This document shows, one piece after another, positions 25,906 through 34,444 of a DNA stretch of 64,000 nt (position 1 is its first letter; every line of letters starts with the position of its first letter). This DNA comes from Streptomyces katrae. Lineage in GTDB: Bacteria > Actinomycetota > Actinomycetes > Streptomycetales > Streptomycetaceae. The stretch spans positions 1 to 64,000 of the forward strand of contig NZ_JNZY01000004.1 in assembly GCF_000717655.1 (NCBI RefSeq). Reading direction: 5' to 3'. Below the pieces are notes generated by a model that did not search any database, was not told where the DNA came from, and saw only the letters and a program-made list of their open reading frames with translations. Position numbers and translations under genes: made by a program.

Positions 25906-27053
25906 CCCTTGGCGTAGCCGCCCGCGGAGCCGGCCACGATGCGGGAGAACCCCGGGGCGGTCACCGACCGCGCCCAGACCACCAGCAGCACCGGCAGCGC
26001 CAGATAGCCGAAGCGCCCGGCCGGGGCCAGCAGGAAGGCCAGCGTGAGGCCGATCGCGAGGCGGTCGGCCGCCGCCATCAGCGTGAGCGGCGGCCGCACC
26101 ACCAGCGAGAGCGCAACCGCCAGGCCGCCCACCGCGAGCAGAGCCACCGTCAGCCACCAGCCCCAGGTGCCCAGTCCGGCCAGCAGATGTCCCGGCAGCG
26201 GGCTGCTCGCCGGGGTGGGCACCTCCGCGCGCCCGGTCGGGAAGGCGAACACCTGCCGCACCGTCTCCGCCGGCTGGAGCAGTGCGCTCGGCAGCACCAG
26301 CGCGGCCGTGCCGAGGACCGCCACCGCAGCGCAGCGCACCGCCGCCCGGCCGCCCCGGCAGGCCGCGAGCAGGGCCACCGCCACGGCGACCGCGGGCAGC
26401 GCCGTCCACTTCAGCGCGCACGCCCCGGCGAGGGCCGCCCCCGCCAGGACCGGCCGCCCCGCCGCGGCCGCCGCCAGCGCCAGGCAGCACAGCCCGGCCA
26501 GCGGCAGGTCCACGCCGCTCACCGCCAGCGGCAGCGCCACCACCGGCGAGGCCACCAGCAGGGGCAGCAGGGGCGACCGCGCTCCGCCGAGCAGACGGCG
26601 CCCCGCCCACATCCCGCCGAACAGGACCGCCGCGCACCAGATCCGGGCGTCGCCCGGCCGTCCCAGCAGCGTGTGCGGGATGCCGAGGGCCGCCATGCCC
26701 GGCAGGTACGGCGTGTACTCGTCCACTCCCGCGGGCTGGTCCACGTACATCCGCCCGGTCTCCAGCAGCAGTCGTCCGGAGCGTTCGACGACCATCACCT
26801 CGGACTGCCCCCGGCCGGTCAGCACCAGCCAGAGCAGCGGGACCGCGACGGCTCCCACGAGGGCGGCCGTGACGGCGGCCCGCGGCCGCCGGACGGTGAG
26901 CGCCGCGGCGCACAGGTAGCCGGCCGCAGCGCACCAGCCCCACAGCCGGTGTGGCTCCAGTGAGGAGAAGAGCGGGAAGGACAGCGCCCAGGCGGCCGCC
27001 ACGAGCCAGCCGGTCGCCTGAAGGGCGGTTCGGGCACTACGGGAAGGGGTCAT
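25563..27053 (-). CDS. multispanning membrane protein, glycosyltransferase-87-like, with antisense 3' extension
   Basis: The first ~385 residues are a membrane protein with about ten helices and a loop (VDEYTPYLPGMAALGIPH) like the polyprenyl-phosphate-sugar dependent mannosyltransferases (GT87/DUF2029). It would build cell-envelope glycans from lipid-linked sugars. The family-like part ends at about VAGSAGGYAKG, near 25910. No stop codon follows: the frame continues ~115 residues, antisense to the response regulator, into Ser/Arg-rich sequence that reads like a shadow of that gene. The true stop seems lost, or a tail has been gained. A terminator near 27180 separates it from metG. Confidence 0.65.
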   Translation of the reverse strand: MTPSRSARTALQATGWLVAAAWALSFPLFSSLEPHRLWGWCAAAGYLCAAALTVRRPRAAVTAALVGAVAVPLLWLVLTGRGQSEVMVVERSGRLLLETGRMYVDQPAGVDEYTPYLPGMAALGIPHTLLGRPGDARIWCAAVLFGGMWAGRRLLGGARSPLLPLLVASPVVALPLAVSGVDLPLAGLCCLALAAAAAGRPVLAGAALAGACALKWTALPAVAVAVALLAACRGGRAAVRCAAVAVLGTAALVLPSALLQPAETVRQVFAFPTGRAEVPTPASSPLPGHLLAGLGTWGWWLTVALLAVGGLAVALSLVVRPPLTLMAAADRLAIGLTLAFLLAPAGRFGYLALPVLLVVWARSVTAPGFSRIVAGSAGGYAKGQPSAPRRWASTASTRRLPSVGSRSSFMKMLLACLTTAASVTNSRAAKAWLLRPSAIRASTSRSRGVSRARGRSAACRPSRTRTTSGSMTVWPPATRSRASRNSATSPTRSLSR

Positions 27054-27164
27054 GGGCCCATTCCAGCCGCGCGCACCCGGCCGGGTCTGCCCACCCAGGT
27101 GGACACTTCGGGGTCGGGTTTCCCCTACCGTCCCGCGCCCGCGTTCGGGGCACGGGTACGGCGA

Positions 27165-27194
27165 AGGGGCGCGGCCCCGGAAGGTCGCGCCCCT
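27165..27194 (-). terminator. terminator of metG
   Basis: Stem AGGGGCGCG / CGCGCCCCT with a 12-base loop, 18 bp downstream of the metG stop on the minus strand. Confidence 0.75.
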
Positions 27195-27211
27195 CGGCTC
27201 GGACGGGGAGG

Positions 27212-28927
27212 TCAGCCGGCCTCGGTACCGCCGAAGCGCTCGCGGTAGGACTCCAGGTCCTCCTCGGTGACCCGCGCGAAGAGCACCGGCGGCACGGTGA
27301 ACGGCGTGCCCGCCGGGACCGCGTCCAGCGACTCGGCCTGCTCCGGGGTGACCCACGTGGCCGTGTCGTCGGCCAGCGCGAACGAGGAGCGCATGGCGCG
27401 CGCCGAGGCCGGGATGAACGGCTCGGAGACCACCGAGTAGAGGTGGATCAGGTTCATCGCCGTGCGCAGCGTGAGCGCAGCGCCCTCCAGGTCGGTCTTG
27501 ACCTCCAGCCAGGGGGCCTTCTCGTCGAGGTAGGCGTTGCCTGCCGACCACAGGGCGCGCAGCGCGGCCGCGGCCTTGCGGTACTGGAGGGACTCCATGT
27601 GCCCCTCGTACTCGGCCAGGAGCTCGGCGATCTGCCGGCCCAGCTTGGCCTCGGCCTCGCCGGCCGGGCTGCCCGCCGGGACCTCGTCGCCGAACTTCTT
27701 GCGGGAGAAGGTCAGCACGCGGTTGACGAAGTTGCCGAGCGTGCCGCCGAGGTCCTTGTTGACGGTGGCGGCGAAGTGCTCCCACGTGAACGACGAGTCG
27801 TCGGACTCGGGCGCGTTGGCGATGAGGAAGTAGCGCCAGAAGTCGGCCGGGAGGATCTCCAGCGCCTGGTCGGTGAAGACGCCGCGCTTCTGAGAGGTGG
27901 AGAACTTGCCGCCGTAGTACGTCAGCCAGTTGAAGGCCTTGACGTAGTCGACCTTCTTCCAGGGCTCGCGGGTGCCGAGCTCGGTGGCGGGGAACATCAC
28001 CGTGTGGAACGGGACGTTGTCCTTGGCCATGAACTGCGTGTAGCGCACGTCCTCGGCCTCGTACCACCAGGACTTGTAGTCGCGGTTCGCCGGGTCGGCG
28101 TCGGCCCACTCCTTGGTGGAGGCGATGTACTCGATCGGGGCGTCGAACCAGACGTAGAAGACCTTGCCGTCGGCGGCCAGTTCGGGCCACGTGTCGGCCG
28201 GGACCGGGACGCCCCAGTCGAGGTCGCGGGTGATCGCGCGGTCGTGCAGGCCCTCGGTCAGCCACTTGCGGGCGATGGAGGACGCCAGCTGGGGCCATTC
28301 CTCCTCGTGCTGCGCGACCCAGGCCTCGACCTCGTGCTGGAGCTTGGACTGGAGGAGGAAGAGGTGCTTGGTCTCGCGGACCTCGAGCTCGGTGGAGCCG
28401 GAGATGGCCGAGCGGGGCTCGATCAGGTCCGTGGGGTCCAGGACGCGGGTGCAGTTCTCGCACTGGTCGCCGCGGGCCTTGTCGTAGCCGCAGTGCGGGC
28501 AGGTGCCCTCGACGTAGCGGTCCGGCAGGAAGCGGCCGTCGACCGGCGAGTAGACCTGCCGGATCGCGCGCTCCTCGATGAAGCCGTTCTCCTGCAGCTG
28601 CCGCGCGAAGTGCTGGGTGATCTCGGCGTTCTGCTGCGAGGAGCTGCGGCCGAAGTAGTCGAAGGACAGCTCGAAGCCGTCGTAGACCGCCTTCTGCGCG
28701 TCGTGCGCCTGCGCGCAGAACTCGGCGACCGAGACGCCGGCCTCCTTGGCGGCGAGCTCGGCGGGGGTGCCGTGCTCGTCGGTGGCGCAGATGTAGAGGA
28801 CGTCGTGGCCGCGCTGGCGGAGGTACCGGGAGTACACATCCGCCGGAAGCATCGACCCGACCATGTTGCCCAGGTGCTTGATCCCGTTGATGTAGGGAAG
28901 CGCGCTGGTGATCAGGTGTCGAGACAT
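27212..28927 (-). CDS. metG: methionyl-tRNA synthetase
   Basis: A 571-residue class I synthetase charging tRNA-Met. Signatures: [14 protein letters not shown] (HIGH-type motif in HLGN), ATDEHGTP, the zinc-knuckle cysteines CPHCGYD and CENC in the connective peptide, and the KMSKS-type loop as KFSTS in [14 protein letters not shown]. The C-terminal helical anticodon domain follows, without the dimerising EMAP-like tail. I take the ATG of [10 protein letters not shown] with GGAG nine bases upstream; the in-frame ATG at 28942 lacks a binding site. Confidence 0.95.
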   Translation of the reverse strand: MSRHLITSALPYINGIKHLGNMVGSMLPADVYSRYLRQRGHDVLYICATDEHGTPAELAAKEAGVSVAEFCAQAHDAQKAVYDGFELSFDYFGRSSSQQNAEITQHFARQLQENGFIEERAIRQVYSPVDGRFLPDRYVEGTCPHCGYDKARGDQCENCTRVLDPTDLIEPRSAISGSTELEVRETKHLFLLQSKLQHEVEAWVAQHEEEWPQLASSIARKWLTEGLHDRAITRDLDWGVPVPADTWPELAADGKVFYVWFDAPIEYIASTKEWADADPANRDYKSWWYEAEDVRYTQFMAKDNVPFHTVMFPATELGTREPWKKVDYVKAFNWLTYYGGKFSTSQKRGVFTDQALEILPADFWRYFLIANAPESDDSSFTWEHFAATVNKDLGGTLGNFVNRVLTFSRKKFGDEVPAGSPAGEAEAKLGRQIAELLAEYEGHMESLQYRKAAAALRALWSAGNAYLDEKAPWLEVKTDLEGAALTLRTAMNLIHLYSVVSEPFIPASARAMRSSFALADDTATWVTPEQAESLDAVPAGTPFTVPPVLFARVTEEDLESYRERFGGTEAG

Positions 28928-28982
28928 CCTCGGATGCTCCATTTCATCTATGCGGTGACAACGTGACGTGACGGATTGTGAT

Positions 28983-29004
28983 GCGGTTCATCGTATCGAA
29001 CCGC
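28983..29004. promoter_or_regulatory. inverted repeat upstream of metG
   Basis: GCGGTTC-ATCGTATC-GAACCGC, seven-base perfect arms around an AT-rich centre, 56 bp upstream of the metG start. Candidate operator or leader hairpin. Confidence 0.5.
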
Positions 29005-29050
29005 CGAAAGGCCACGGGCCGCATTTCTTCGGGGTGGACGTAACGCAAAA

Positions 29051-29084
29051 GCGAGGGAAGTGACCTCTCCGTCACGGCCCTCGC
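29051..29084. promoter_or_regulatory. strong hairpin in the metG/sigma intergenic region
   Basis: GCGAGGG-AA-GTGAC-CTCTCC-GTCAC-GG-CCCTCGC: two perfect stem segments (7 and 5 bp) around a 2x2 internal loop. It folds on either strand and may be a leader structure or a bidirectional terminator. Confidence 0.55.
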
Positions 29085-29376
29085 AGTGGGCCCATGCTAC
29101 AGCCGGACCGGATCACCGCGGACCGGTGTCCGGGGTTCGGCCGGGAGGGCCCGTCGTGACGGTCGTCCGGGCTGGTCACAGGGCGTACGCCGGTGCATGG
29201 CGGCCCGGCTTGGCCCCGGCATATGCGTATGCGCGGAGTGGGCCCGCGCGCGGTCGAAGTCGGTCACACGCCGATCATCACCGAACGTAATCTTTCGACG
29301 TCTCTCTTCTGCGCCCCCCGGGTGCGCCCGCACTGCCAGGCTGTCCGCGCACAGGGGATTGAGGTGAGGTGGAACG

Positions 29377-29970
29377 GTGAGCGATGGCGGACCAGAGGAG
29401 TCCGGTGGGGCCGTGGGACTGCCCAGCCGACGGCGGCGGCCGACGCCCATGAGCCAGTGGGACCCGACGGCACGCCTGTCGTACTGGGCCTTCCACGCCA
29501 ACCGGCGGCCCTCGTACATGCGTTTCGCGTACCTGCAGCTGGGCTCCGACACGGCTGCCGAGGACGCGGTGGACGCCACCTTCGACTCGATCATGAACGA
29601 GTGGTTACGCATGCTCCACATGGACCGGCTCGACGCCTACGCCTGGACCATCCTCAAGCAACGGCTGGTCGACCGGCAGCAGCGGCGCAGCACCTGGCCC
29701 GAACCGATGGACATCAGCGCCTTCGAGGCCGCCCTCAAGGAGGCCCACGCCGACCAGTACGAGGTGCTGACCGACACCATCCGCTTCTACTCCGCCGTGT
29801 CCCGGCTCGCCGAGCGCCAGCGCGACGCCGTGCTGTTGCGCTACGGGCTCCAGTGCACCCCGGGCGAGGCCGCCTCCGTGATGGGCGTCGACGAGGCCAC
29901 CGTCCGCTCGCAGCTCGGCCAGGCCCACCGGCGGCTCGCCCGTCTGCTCGACACCTCCGCCGCATCATGA
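29377..29970 (+). CDS. ECF-like RNA polymerase sigma factor
   Basis: A 197-residue sigma-70 family protein with two domains. Region 2: MRFAYLQLGSDTAAEDAVDA then FDSIMNEWLRML. Region 4: LAERQRDAVLLRYGLQCTPG, EAASVMGVDEATVRSQLGQA, HRRLARLL. No anti-sigma gene is adjacent; instead the next ORF, coupled by ATGA, is a large IclR-like protein that may modulate it. GTG start after GAGGTG; an internal ATG at 29449 would remove only a basic leader. Confidence 0.8.
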   Translation: MSDGGPEESGGAVGLPSRRRRPTPMSQWDPTARLSYWAFHANRRPSYMRFAYLQLGSDTAAEDAVDATFDSIMNEWLRMLHMDRLDAYAWTILKQRLVDRQQRRSTWPEPMDISAFEAALKEAHADQYEVLTDTIRFYSAVSRLAERQRDAVLLRYGLQCTPGEAASVMGVDEATVRSQLGQAHRRLARLLDTSAAS

Positions 29971-31814
29971 GGCGGCGCGAGGGCAAGGAGGAGCGCGGCG
30001 GCGACGCCACCCGCCGCTCCCTGGCCGAGTTCCTGACCCGGGCCGGGGTCCGCGACCGGTACCCGCACTACGACCTGGGCGCGGCCGAGGCGCGGCTGCT
30101 GCGCGCCGCCCGGGGGCAGGCCGCCGCGGCGCCCTCACGGCGCCGTGCGTACGGATGGAGCGACCCCGCGCGGGACTGCCCGCTCGACTCCGAACGGGCC
30201 CGGCGCGATCTGAAGGCCGTCTGCCTGGCCGCCGTGTGCACCCCGAAGGCCGAGGCGCAGCTCAAGGCCTTCGTCGAGAGCGGGCACACCGATCTGGCCG
30301 GGGCCGTCGTCTTCGGCTGCCTGCTGCACCTGGCCGGGCTGCGCGAAGGCGCCCGCTTCTGGTGGCAGTTCGCCGCCGGTTCCGGGCGGGCGCGGACTGC
30401 GTCGGCCGCGTACTGCCTGTTCCTCGACCACTCCCGGCGCGGGGAGCACCACGACGCCCGGGTCTGGGCGCGGGAGCTGGGCCGGCGCGGCTTCCGGCCG
30501 GGCGGCCGGCGGGATCTGCGCGAGGTGCGGCTGTGCGCGCAGGCGACGGTCCTGCGTTACGTCGACCAGCTCGACGATCCCGATCTGGGCCCGGTGCCGC
30601 TGCCGAGGCCGGGACTGCCGGCGGCGCTGGACGCGTTCCGGCCGGCGGCGCCGGTGGTGGCGCAGTCGCCGGCGCGGACCCGGCTGGGGGCCGGCCCGCT
30701 GCGGCATCCTGCGCTGGCGTCGGCCGCGCGCGACGGCCGCGTCCGGGCCGGGACGGGCGAGGCCCTGGCGGAGGCGCGGCGCGCGCTGGCCGTCGTACGG
30801 GTCCTCGAGAAGCATCCGCTGGGGGTACGGGCGGGACAGCTGGGGCGGGAGGCCGGTCTGGCGGAGGCGGAGCTGCGGCCGCTGCTGGCGATGCTGTGCG
30901 AGGAGGAGTACGCGTACCGCCCGGGCGCGGGCGTGTACGCGCGCGGGCCCGCCCTCGACCGGCTCGCCGCCCCCGGCGGCAGCGGGCTGGCAGGTCAGCT
31001 CCAGCGCACGCTGGCCCTGGCCCGGGACAGCGCGGGCGCCGCGGTGTACCTGAGCCGGTATGCCGAGGGGGAGGTCAGGATCACCCAGACGGCCGACGGG
31101 CCGGGGGCTCCGCCGGTGCAGGAGTGGGTGGACTTCAAGGCGGCGGCGCACGCCAGCGCCGTCGGCAAGTGCCTGCTGACGCAGCTCGACCACGACCGCC
31201 GCCGCGACCATGTCGCCCGGTACCGGCCGGCCCGGCTCACCCCGCAGACGATCACCGACAGCCGGGTGCTGTTCAGCGCGCTCGACGCGCTGGCTCCGGG
31301 CGCGCCGGTCTTCGACCTGCGCGAGTACGCGCCGGGGGTCGTCTGCTCGGCCGTCCCCATCGCCACCGGGGACGCGGCGGGCAGCCTCGCACTCTCCCTG
31401 CCCGCGAACCGCGCCCACCGGCTGCCCGAGGCCACGGAGGCCCTGCGCCACAAGGCCGTCCCGGTGCTCCTGGCGCTGCTCCTGTCGGGAGCGATCCCCC
31501 CGGACGCGCCGTCTGCCGCGCAGCCCCCGGACGCCGAGGACACCCCGCCGGCCCCTGCACCCCTCCCCCGTCCGTCGCACGTCACTCCGGAGATCCTCCG
31601 CCACCTCCGCAGCCTCTTCCGCACCCCGCTGACCCGCGCCACGCCGTCCCCGGCCGGTCCCCACCTGGTCAGCGACACCGCGGCGGAGGCGGCGTACTTC
31701 TTCGACCCCCTCCCGGAATCCGGCCCACCCCGCCTGGCCCTCCCCCTCACCTTCGCCCCCCTCACCCCAGGCACCCTCCCCCCGTCGGAAGGCCTGCTGA
31801 TCCTGGGCACCTGA
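29967..31814 (+). CDS. large IclR-like regulatory protein coupled to the sigma factor
   Basis: A 615-residue protein. Residues 1-230 are helical and unrecognised, possibly repeat-like (AVVFGCLLHLAGLREGARFWW, AYCLFLDHSRRGEHHDARVW). At ~270-330 a winged helix resembles IclR proteins (ALAVVRVLEKHPLGVRAGQL). At ~345-510 an IclR-type effector domain follows (VDFKAAAHASAVGKCLLTQL, YAPGVVCSAVPIATGD). The tail is Pro-rich. It starts inside the sigma stop (ATGA), so both are made from one mRNA. The architecture fits ligand sensing linked to sigma output; that link is inference. Confidence 0.7.
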   Translation: MRRREGKEERGGDATRRSLAEFLTRAGVRDRYPHYDLGAAEARLLRAARGQAAAAPSRRRAYGWSDPARDCPLDSERARRDLKAVCLAAVCTPKAEAQLKAFVESGHTDLAGAVVFGCLLHLAGLREGARFWWQFAAGSGRARTASAAYCLFLDHSRRGEHHDARVWARELGRRGFRPGGRRDLREVRLCAQATVLRYVDQLDDPDLGPVPLPRPGLPAALDAFRPAAPVVAQSPARTRLGAGPLRHPALASAARDGRVRAGTGEALAEARRALAVVRVLEKHPLGVRAGQLGREAGLAEAELRPLLAMLCEEEYAYRPGAGVYARGPALDRLAAPGGSGLAGQLQRTLALARDSAGAAVYLSRYAEGEVRITQTADGPGAPPVQEWVDFKAAAHASAVGKCLLTQLDHDRRRDHVARYRPARLTPQTITDSRVLFSALDALAPGAPVFDLREYAPGVVCSAVPIATGDAAGSLALSLPANRAHRLPEATEALRHKAVPVLLALLLSGAIPPDAPSAAQPPDAEDTPPAPAPLPRPSHVTPEILRHLRSLFRTPLTRATPSPAGPHLVSDTAAEAAYFFDPLPESGPPRLALPLTFAPLTPGTLPPSEGLLILGT

Positions 31815-31890
31815 CCCGAGGTCCGGGGCGCCTCGTTCGCGGCCCCGGCGGTGTTCGAGGCGCGGGGGTCCGGGGCCGGCCCCCGGTCAG
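31815..31890. repeat. GC-rich intergenic repeat (copy A)
   Basis: The reverse complement (GGGGCCGGCCCCGGACCC, then CGCGCCTCGAACACCGCC) resembles the element at 45690-45835. This type, with a GCGCCTC-AA core before a CCGGCG-like run, recurs between genes in Streptomyces by recall. Confidence 0.5.
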
Positions 31891-32747
31891 GCGGGGCGGG
31901 TCAGGCGGTCCGCGCCCGAGAGGATCGCGGCCGCCAGCGCCTCCGCCGCCTGCGAGCTCCGCTCGCCCCGCAGCAGCGCGAACTCCACCGCCCCCAGCTC
32001 CGGCAGCCCCGGCACCCGCACCAGCCCCGGCGGGATCAGCCCCCGCGTGTGCGCCATCACGCCCAGCCCCGCCCGCGCCGCGGCGACCAGCCCGCTCAGG
32101 CTGCCGCTCGTGCACGCGATCCGCCACCCCCGCCCGTCCCGCTCCAGCACCTCCAGCGCCCGGGCCCGGGTGATCCCCGGCGGCGGGAAGACGATCAGCG
32201 GCACGGGCCGTTCCGGGTCCACCCGCAGCCCCTCCGCCCCGATCCACACCATCCGGTCCCGCCACACCAGCCGGCCCCGCTCGTCCCCCGGCCCGCGCCG
32301 CTTCGCCAGGACGAGGTCGAGCCGCCCCGCGTCCAGCCTTTCGTGCAGGGTCCCGGACAGCTCGACCGACAGCTCCAGCTCCACCTCCGGATGCTCGTGC
32401 CGGAAGCCCTCGAGGATCTCCGGCAGCCTGGTCAGCACGAAGTCCTCCGACGCCCCGAACCGCAGCCGCCCCCGCAGCCGCGTCCCGGTGAAGTAGGCGG
32501 CCGCCCGTTCGTGCGCCTCCAGGATGGTCCGGGCGAAGCCCAGCAGCGCCTCGCCGTCCTCCGTCAGCTCCACGCTGTGCGTGTCCCGCAGGAAGAGCTG
32601 CCGCCCCGTCGCCTCCTCCAGCCGCCGTACGTGCTGGCTGACCGTGGACTGCCGGACGCCGAGCCGCCCGGCGGCCTGGGTGAAGCTGAGCGTCTGGGCC
32701 ACCGTGAGGAACGTGCGCAACTGGACGGGGTCGTACATGGCGGGCAT
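31887..32747 (-). CDS. LysR-family transcriptional regulator
   Basis: A 286-residue LysR protein. N-terminal winged helix: LRTFLTVAQTLSFTQAAGRL and RQSTVSQHVRRLEEATGRQL. The effector domain opens with LRGRLRFGASEDFVLTRLPE. It is divergent from a bile acid:sodium symporter family gene 150 bp away and probably controls it. A start at 32738 (MYDPVQL) is equally plausible. The C-terminus reaches the GC-rich repeat. Confidence 0.92.
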   Translation of the reverse strand: MPAMYDPVQLRTFLTVAQTLSFTQAAGRLGVRQSTVSQHVRRLEEATGRQLFLRDTHSVELTEDGEALLGFARTILEAHERAAAYFTGTRLRGRLRFGASEDFVLTRLPEILEGFRHEHPEVELELSVELSGTLHERLDAGRLDLVLAKRRGPGDERGRLVWRDRMVWIGAEGLRVDPERPVPLIVFPPPGITRARALEVLERDGRGWRIACTSGSLSGLVAAARAGLGVMAHTRGLIPPGLVRVPGLPELGAVEFALLRGERSSQAAEALAAAILSGADRLTRPA

Positions 32748-32898
32748 GGCTCCATGCTGCCACGGCCATCACGAACCGCAATGACAGTAAGTGCGGTGTA
32801 CGGGTTTCCCGATCACCATCCGGAGCGCCACGATGAGGAGGCACCCCCGGGGCACGCCCCGGCCCCGCCGCCACCACGACAGCAAGAGAGCCCCGTAC

Positions 32899-33951
32899 AT
32901 GCGCCGCCCGCAGATGCCTTCCCGGCTGCCCCTGGACCCGTACGTCCTGGCCCTCCTGGGCACCGTCGGCCTCGCAGCGCTGCTGCCCGCCCGCGGGCCG
33001 GCCGGCTCCGTCGCCGAGGGCGCCGCCACCGGGGCCGTGGCCCTGCTCTTCTTCCTCTACGGTGCCCGGCTGTCCACCCGCGAGGCCCTCGACGGCCTGC
33101 GCCACTGGCGGCTCCATCTGACCGTGCTGGCCTGCACGTTCGTCCTCTTCCCGCTGCTGGGCCTGGCCGCCCGCGGGCTGGTCCCCACCCTCCTCACGCC
33201 CCCGCTCCACAGCGGACTGCTCTTCCTGTGCCTGGTCCCCTCGACCATCCAGTCCTCGATCGCCTTCACCTCGATCGCCCGCGGCAACGTTCCCGCGGCG
33301 ATCTGCGCGGGCTCGTTCTCCAGCCTCGCCGGCATCCTCCTCACCCCGCTCCTCGCCGCCGGCCTGCTCGGCAACAGCGCGGGAGGGTTCTCCCTCGGCT
33401 CCCTCCTCAGGATCGTCCTGCAGCTCCTGCTGCCGTTCCTGCTGGGCCAGGTGCTCCGCCCCTGGGCCGGCGGTTTCCTGGTCCGGAACAAGAAGGTGCT
33501 CGGCTTCGCCGACCGCGGCTCGATCCTCCTCGTCGTCTATGCCGCCTTCAGCGCGGGCATGGGCGCCGGGATCTGGCACCAGGTCAGCGTCCCCCGCCTG
33601 GGCGCCCTGCTGGCGGTGGAGGCCGTACTGCTCGCCGTCATGCTCCTGGTCAGCTGGTACGGGGCGAAGCGGCTCGGGTTCGGCCGGGCGGACCGGATCG
33701 CCATCCAGTTCGCCGGGTCGAAGAAGAGCCTCGCGGCCGGACTGCCCATGGCCAGCGTGCTGTTCGGGGCCCAGGCGAGCCTCGCGGTGCTGCCGCTGAT
33801 GCTGTTCCACCAAATGCAGCTGATGGTGTGCGCGGTGCTGGCGCGCCGCCGCGCCCGGGACCCGGAGTCCGCGGAGGGCGCCGAACTGCCCGCCGGGCAT
33901 GTGGTGGAGGTCTCGCCGTCGCTCCAACACCACGCGCCGCAGGGCCGGTAA
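32899..33951 (+). CDS. bile acid:sodium symporter (BASS) family transporter
   Basis: A 350-residue membrane protein with about ten helices, including GAVALLFFLYGARLSTREAL and the crossover-helix region CLVPSTIQSSIAFTSIARGN that is diagnostic of BASS/SBF-like carriers. Bacterial members move organic anions, not necessarily bile acids; the substrate here is unknown. Divergent from LysR, suggesting substrate-dependent control. The ferredoxin gene starts ten bases after its stop, so they may share an mRNA. Confidence 0.88.
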   Translation: MRRPQMPSRLPLDPYVLALLGTVGLAALLPARGPAGSVAEGAATGAVALLFFLYGARLSTREALDGLRHWRLHLTVLACTFVLFPLLGLAARGLVPTLLTPPLHSGLLFLCLVPSTIQSSIAFTSIARGNVPAAICAGSFSSLAGILLTPLLAAGLLGNSAGGFSLGSLLRIVLQLLLPFLLGQVLRPWAGGFLVRNKKVLGFADRGSILLVVYAAFSAGMGAGIWHQVSVPRLGALLAVEAVLLAVMLLVSWYGAKRLGFGRADRIAIQFAGSKKSLAAGLPMASVLFGAQASLAVLPLMLFHQMQLMVCAVLARRRARDPESAEGAELPAGHVVEVSPSLQHHAPQGR

Positions 33952-33960
33952 CGTGCGGCG

Positions 33961-34392
33961 GTGACCTGGATACGCCCGCTCGCCGCCCACGCCGAACGCC
34001 CCTGCACCCTCGTGGTCTGCCGCGGCTGCTGCTGCGGGGACCCCCGCAAGAACCCCGGCTCGGACCACGCCGGCCAGCTGGCCCGGCTGCGCGAGGCCGC
34101 GGCGGCGTCGGGGGGCCGGCTGGCCGTCCGTACGAGCGACTGCCTCGGGCCGTGCGCGCAGGCCAACGTCATCGTGGTCCAGCCCACCACCGAGGCCCGT
34201 CGCCGGGGCGCCCGGGCGACCTGGTTCGGCTGGGCCCTGGACGACACCGCGACCGACGAGGTCATCGCCTGGGCGGAATCCGGCGGCCCCGGCGTCACCC
34301 CGCTCCCTGCGACCCTGGACCTCCACCGCATCGACCCGCCCGAGCCCGGGCCCAGGCCGGAAGCGAAGCGCCGCACCCGCCGGGGCCGCTGA
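33961..34392 (+). CDS. thioredoxin-like [2Fe-2S] ferredoxin domain protein
   Basis: A 143-residue protein with the thioredoxin-like ferredoxin pattern: VVCRGCCCGDPRKNPGSDHA and RTSDCLGPCAQANVIVVQP, giving cluster cysteines before and after the helix. The basic C-terminus (EAKRRTRRGR) is Pro/Arg-rich. GTG start ten bases after the transporter stop. It lies convergent with fdhD, so a role with a molybdoenzyme is possible, but no formate dehydrogenase gene is in the window. Confidence 0.85.
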   Translation: MTWIRPLAAHAERPCTLVVCRGCCCGDPRKNPGSDHAGQLARLREAAAASGGRLAVRTSDCLGPCAQANVIVVQPTTEARRRGARATWFGWALDDTATDEVIAWAESGGPGVTPLPATLDLHRIDPPEPGPRPEAKRRTRRGR

Positions 34393-34444
34393 CCGGAGGG
34401 CCCCCGGATCGCTGGACAGGGCCGCGGGAGCGCCCGGGGAACCG

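Larger units (their letters stand above)
28928..29376. other. 449-bp divergent region between metG and the ECF sigma gene
   Basis: It holds two structured elements, listed separately (28983-29004 and 29051-29084). The part from 29085 to 29376 shows no gene with a binding site. T-box landmarks (specifier loop, antiterminator box) are not recognisable, so I do not call a T-box for metG. Confidence 0.5.

Noticed and set aside
23935..26943. 1002-codon minus-strand frame opposite the histidine kinase and response regulator
   Set aside because: It covers two clear plus-strand genes and a minus-strand membrane gene in another frame; composition is typical of antisense open frames in GC-rich DNA.
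28928..29376. T-box or methionine riboswitch before metG
   Set aside because: No recognisable specifier loop, antiterminator box or SAM-type fold; only short dyads are visible.
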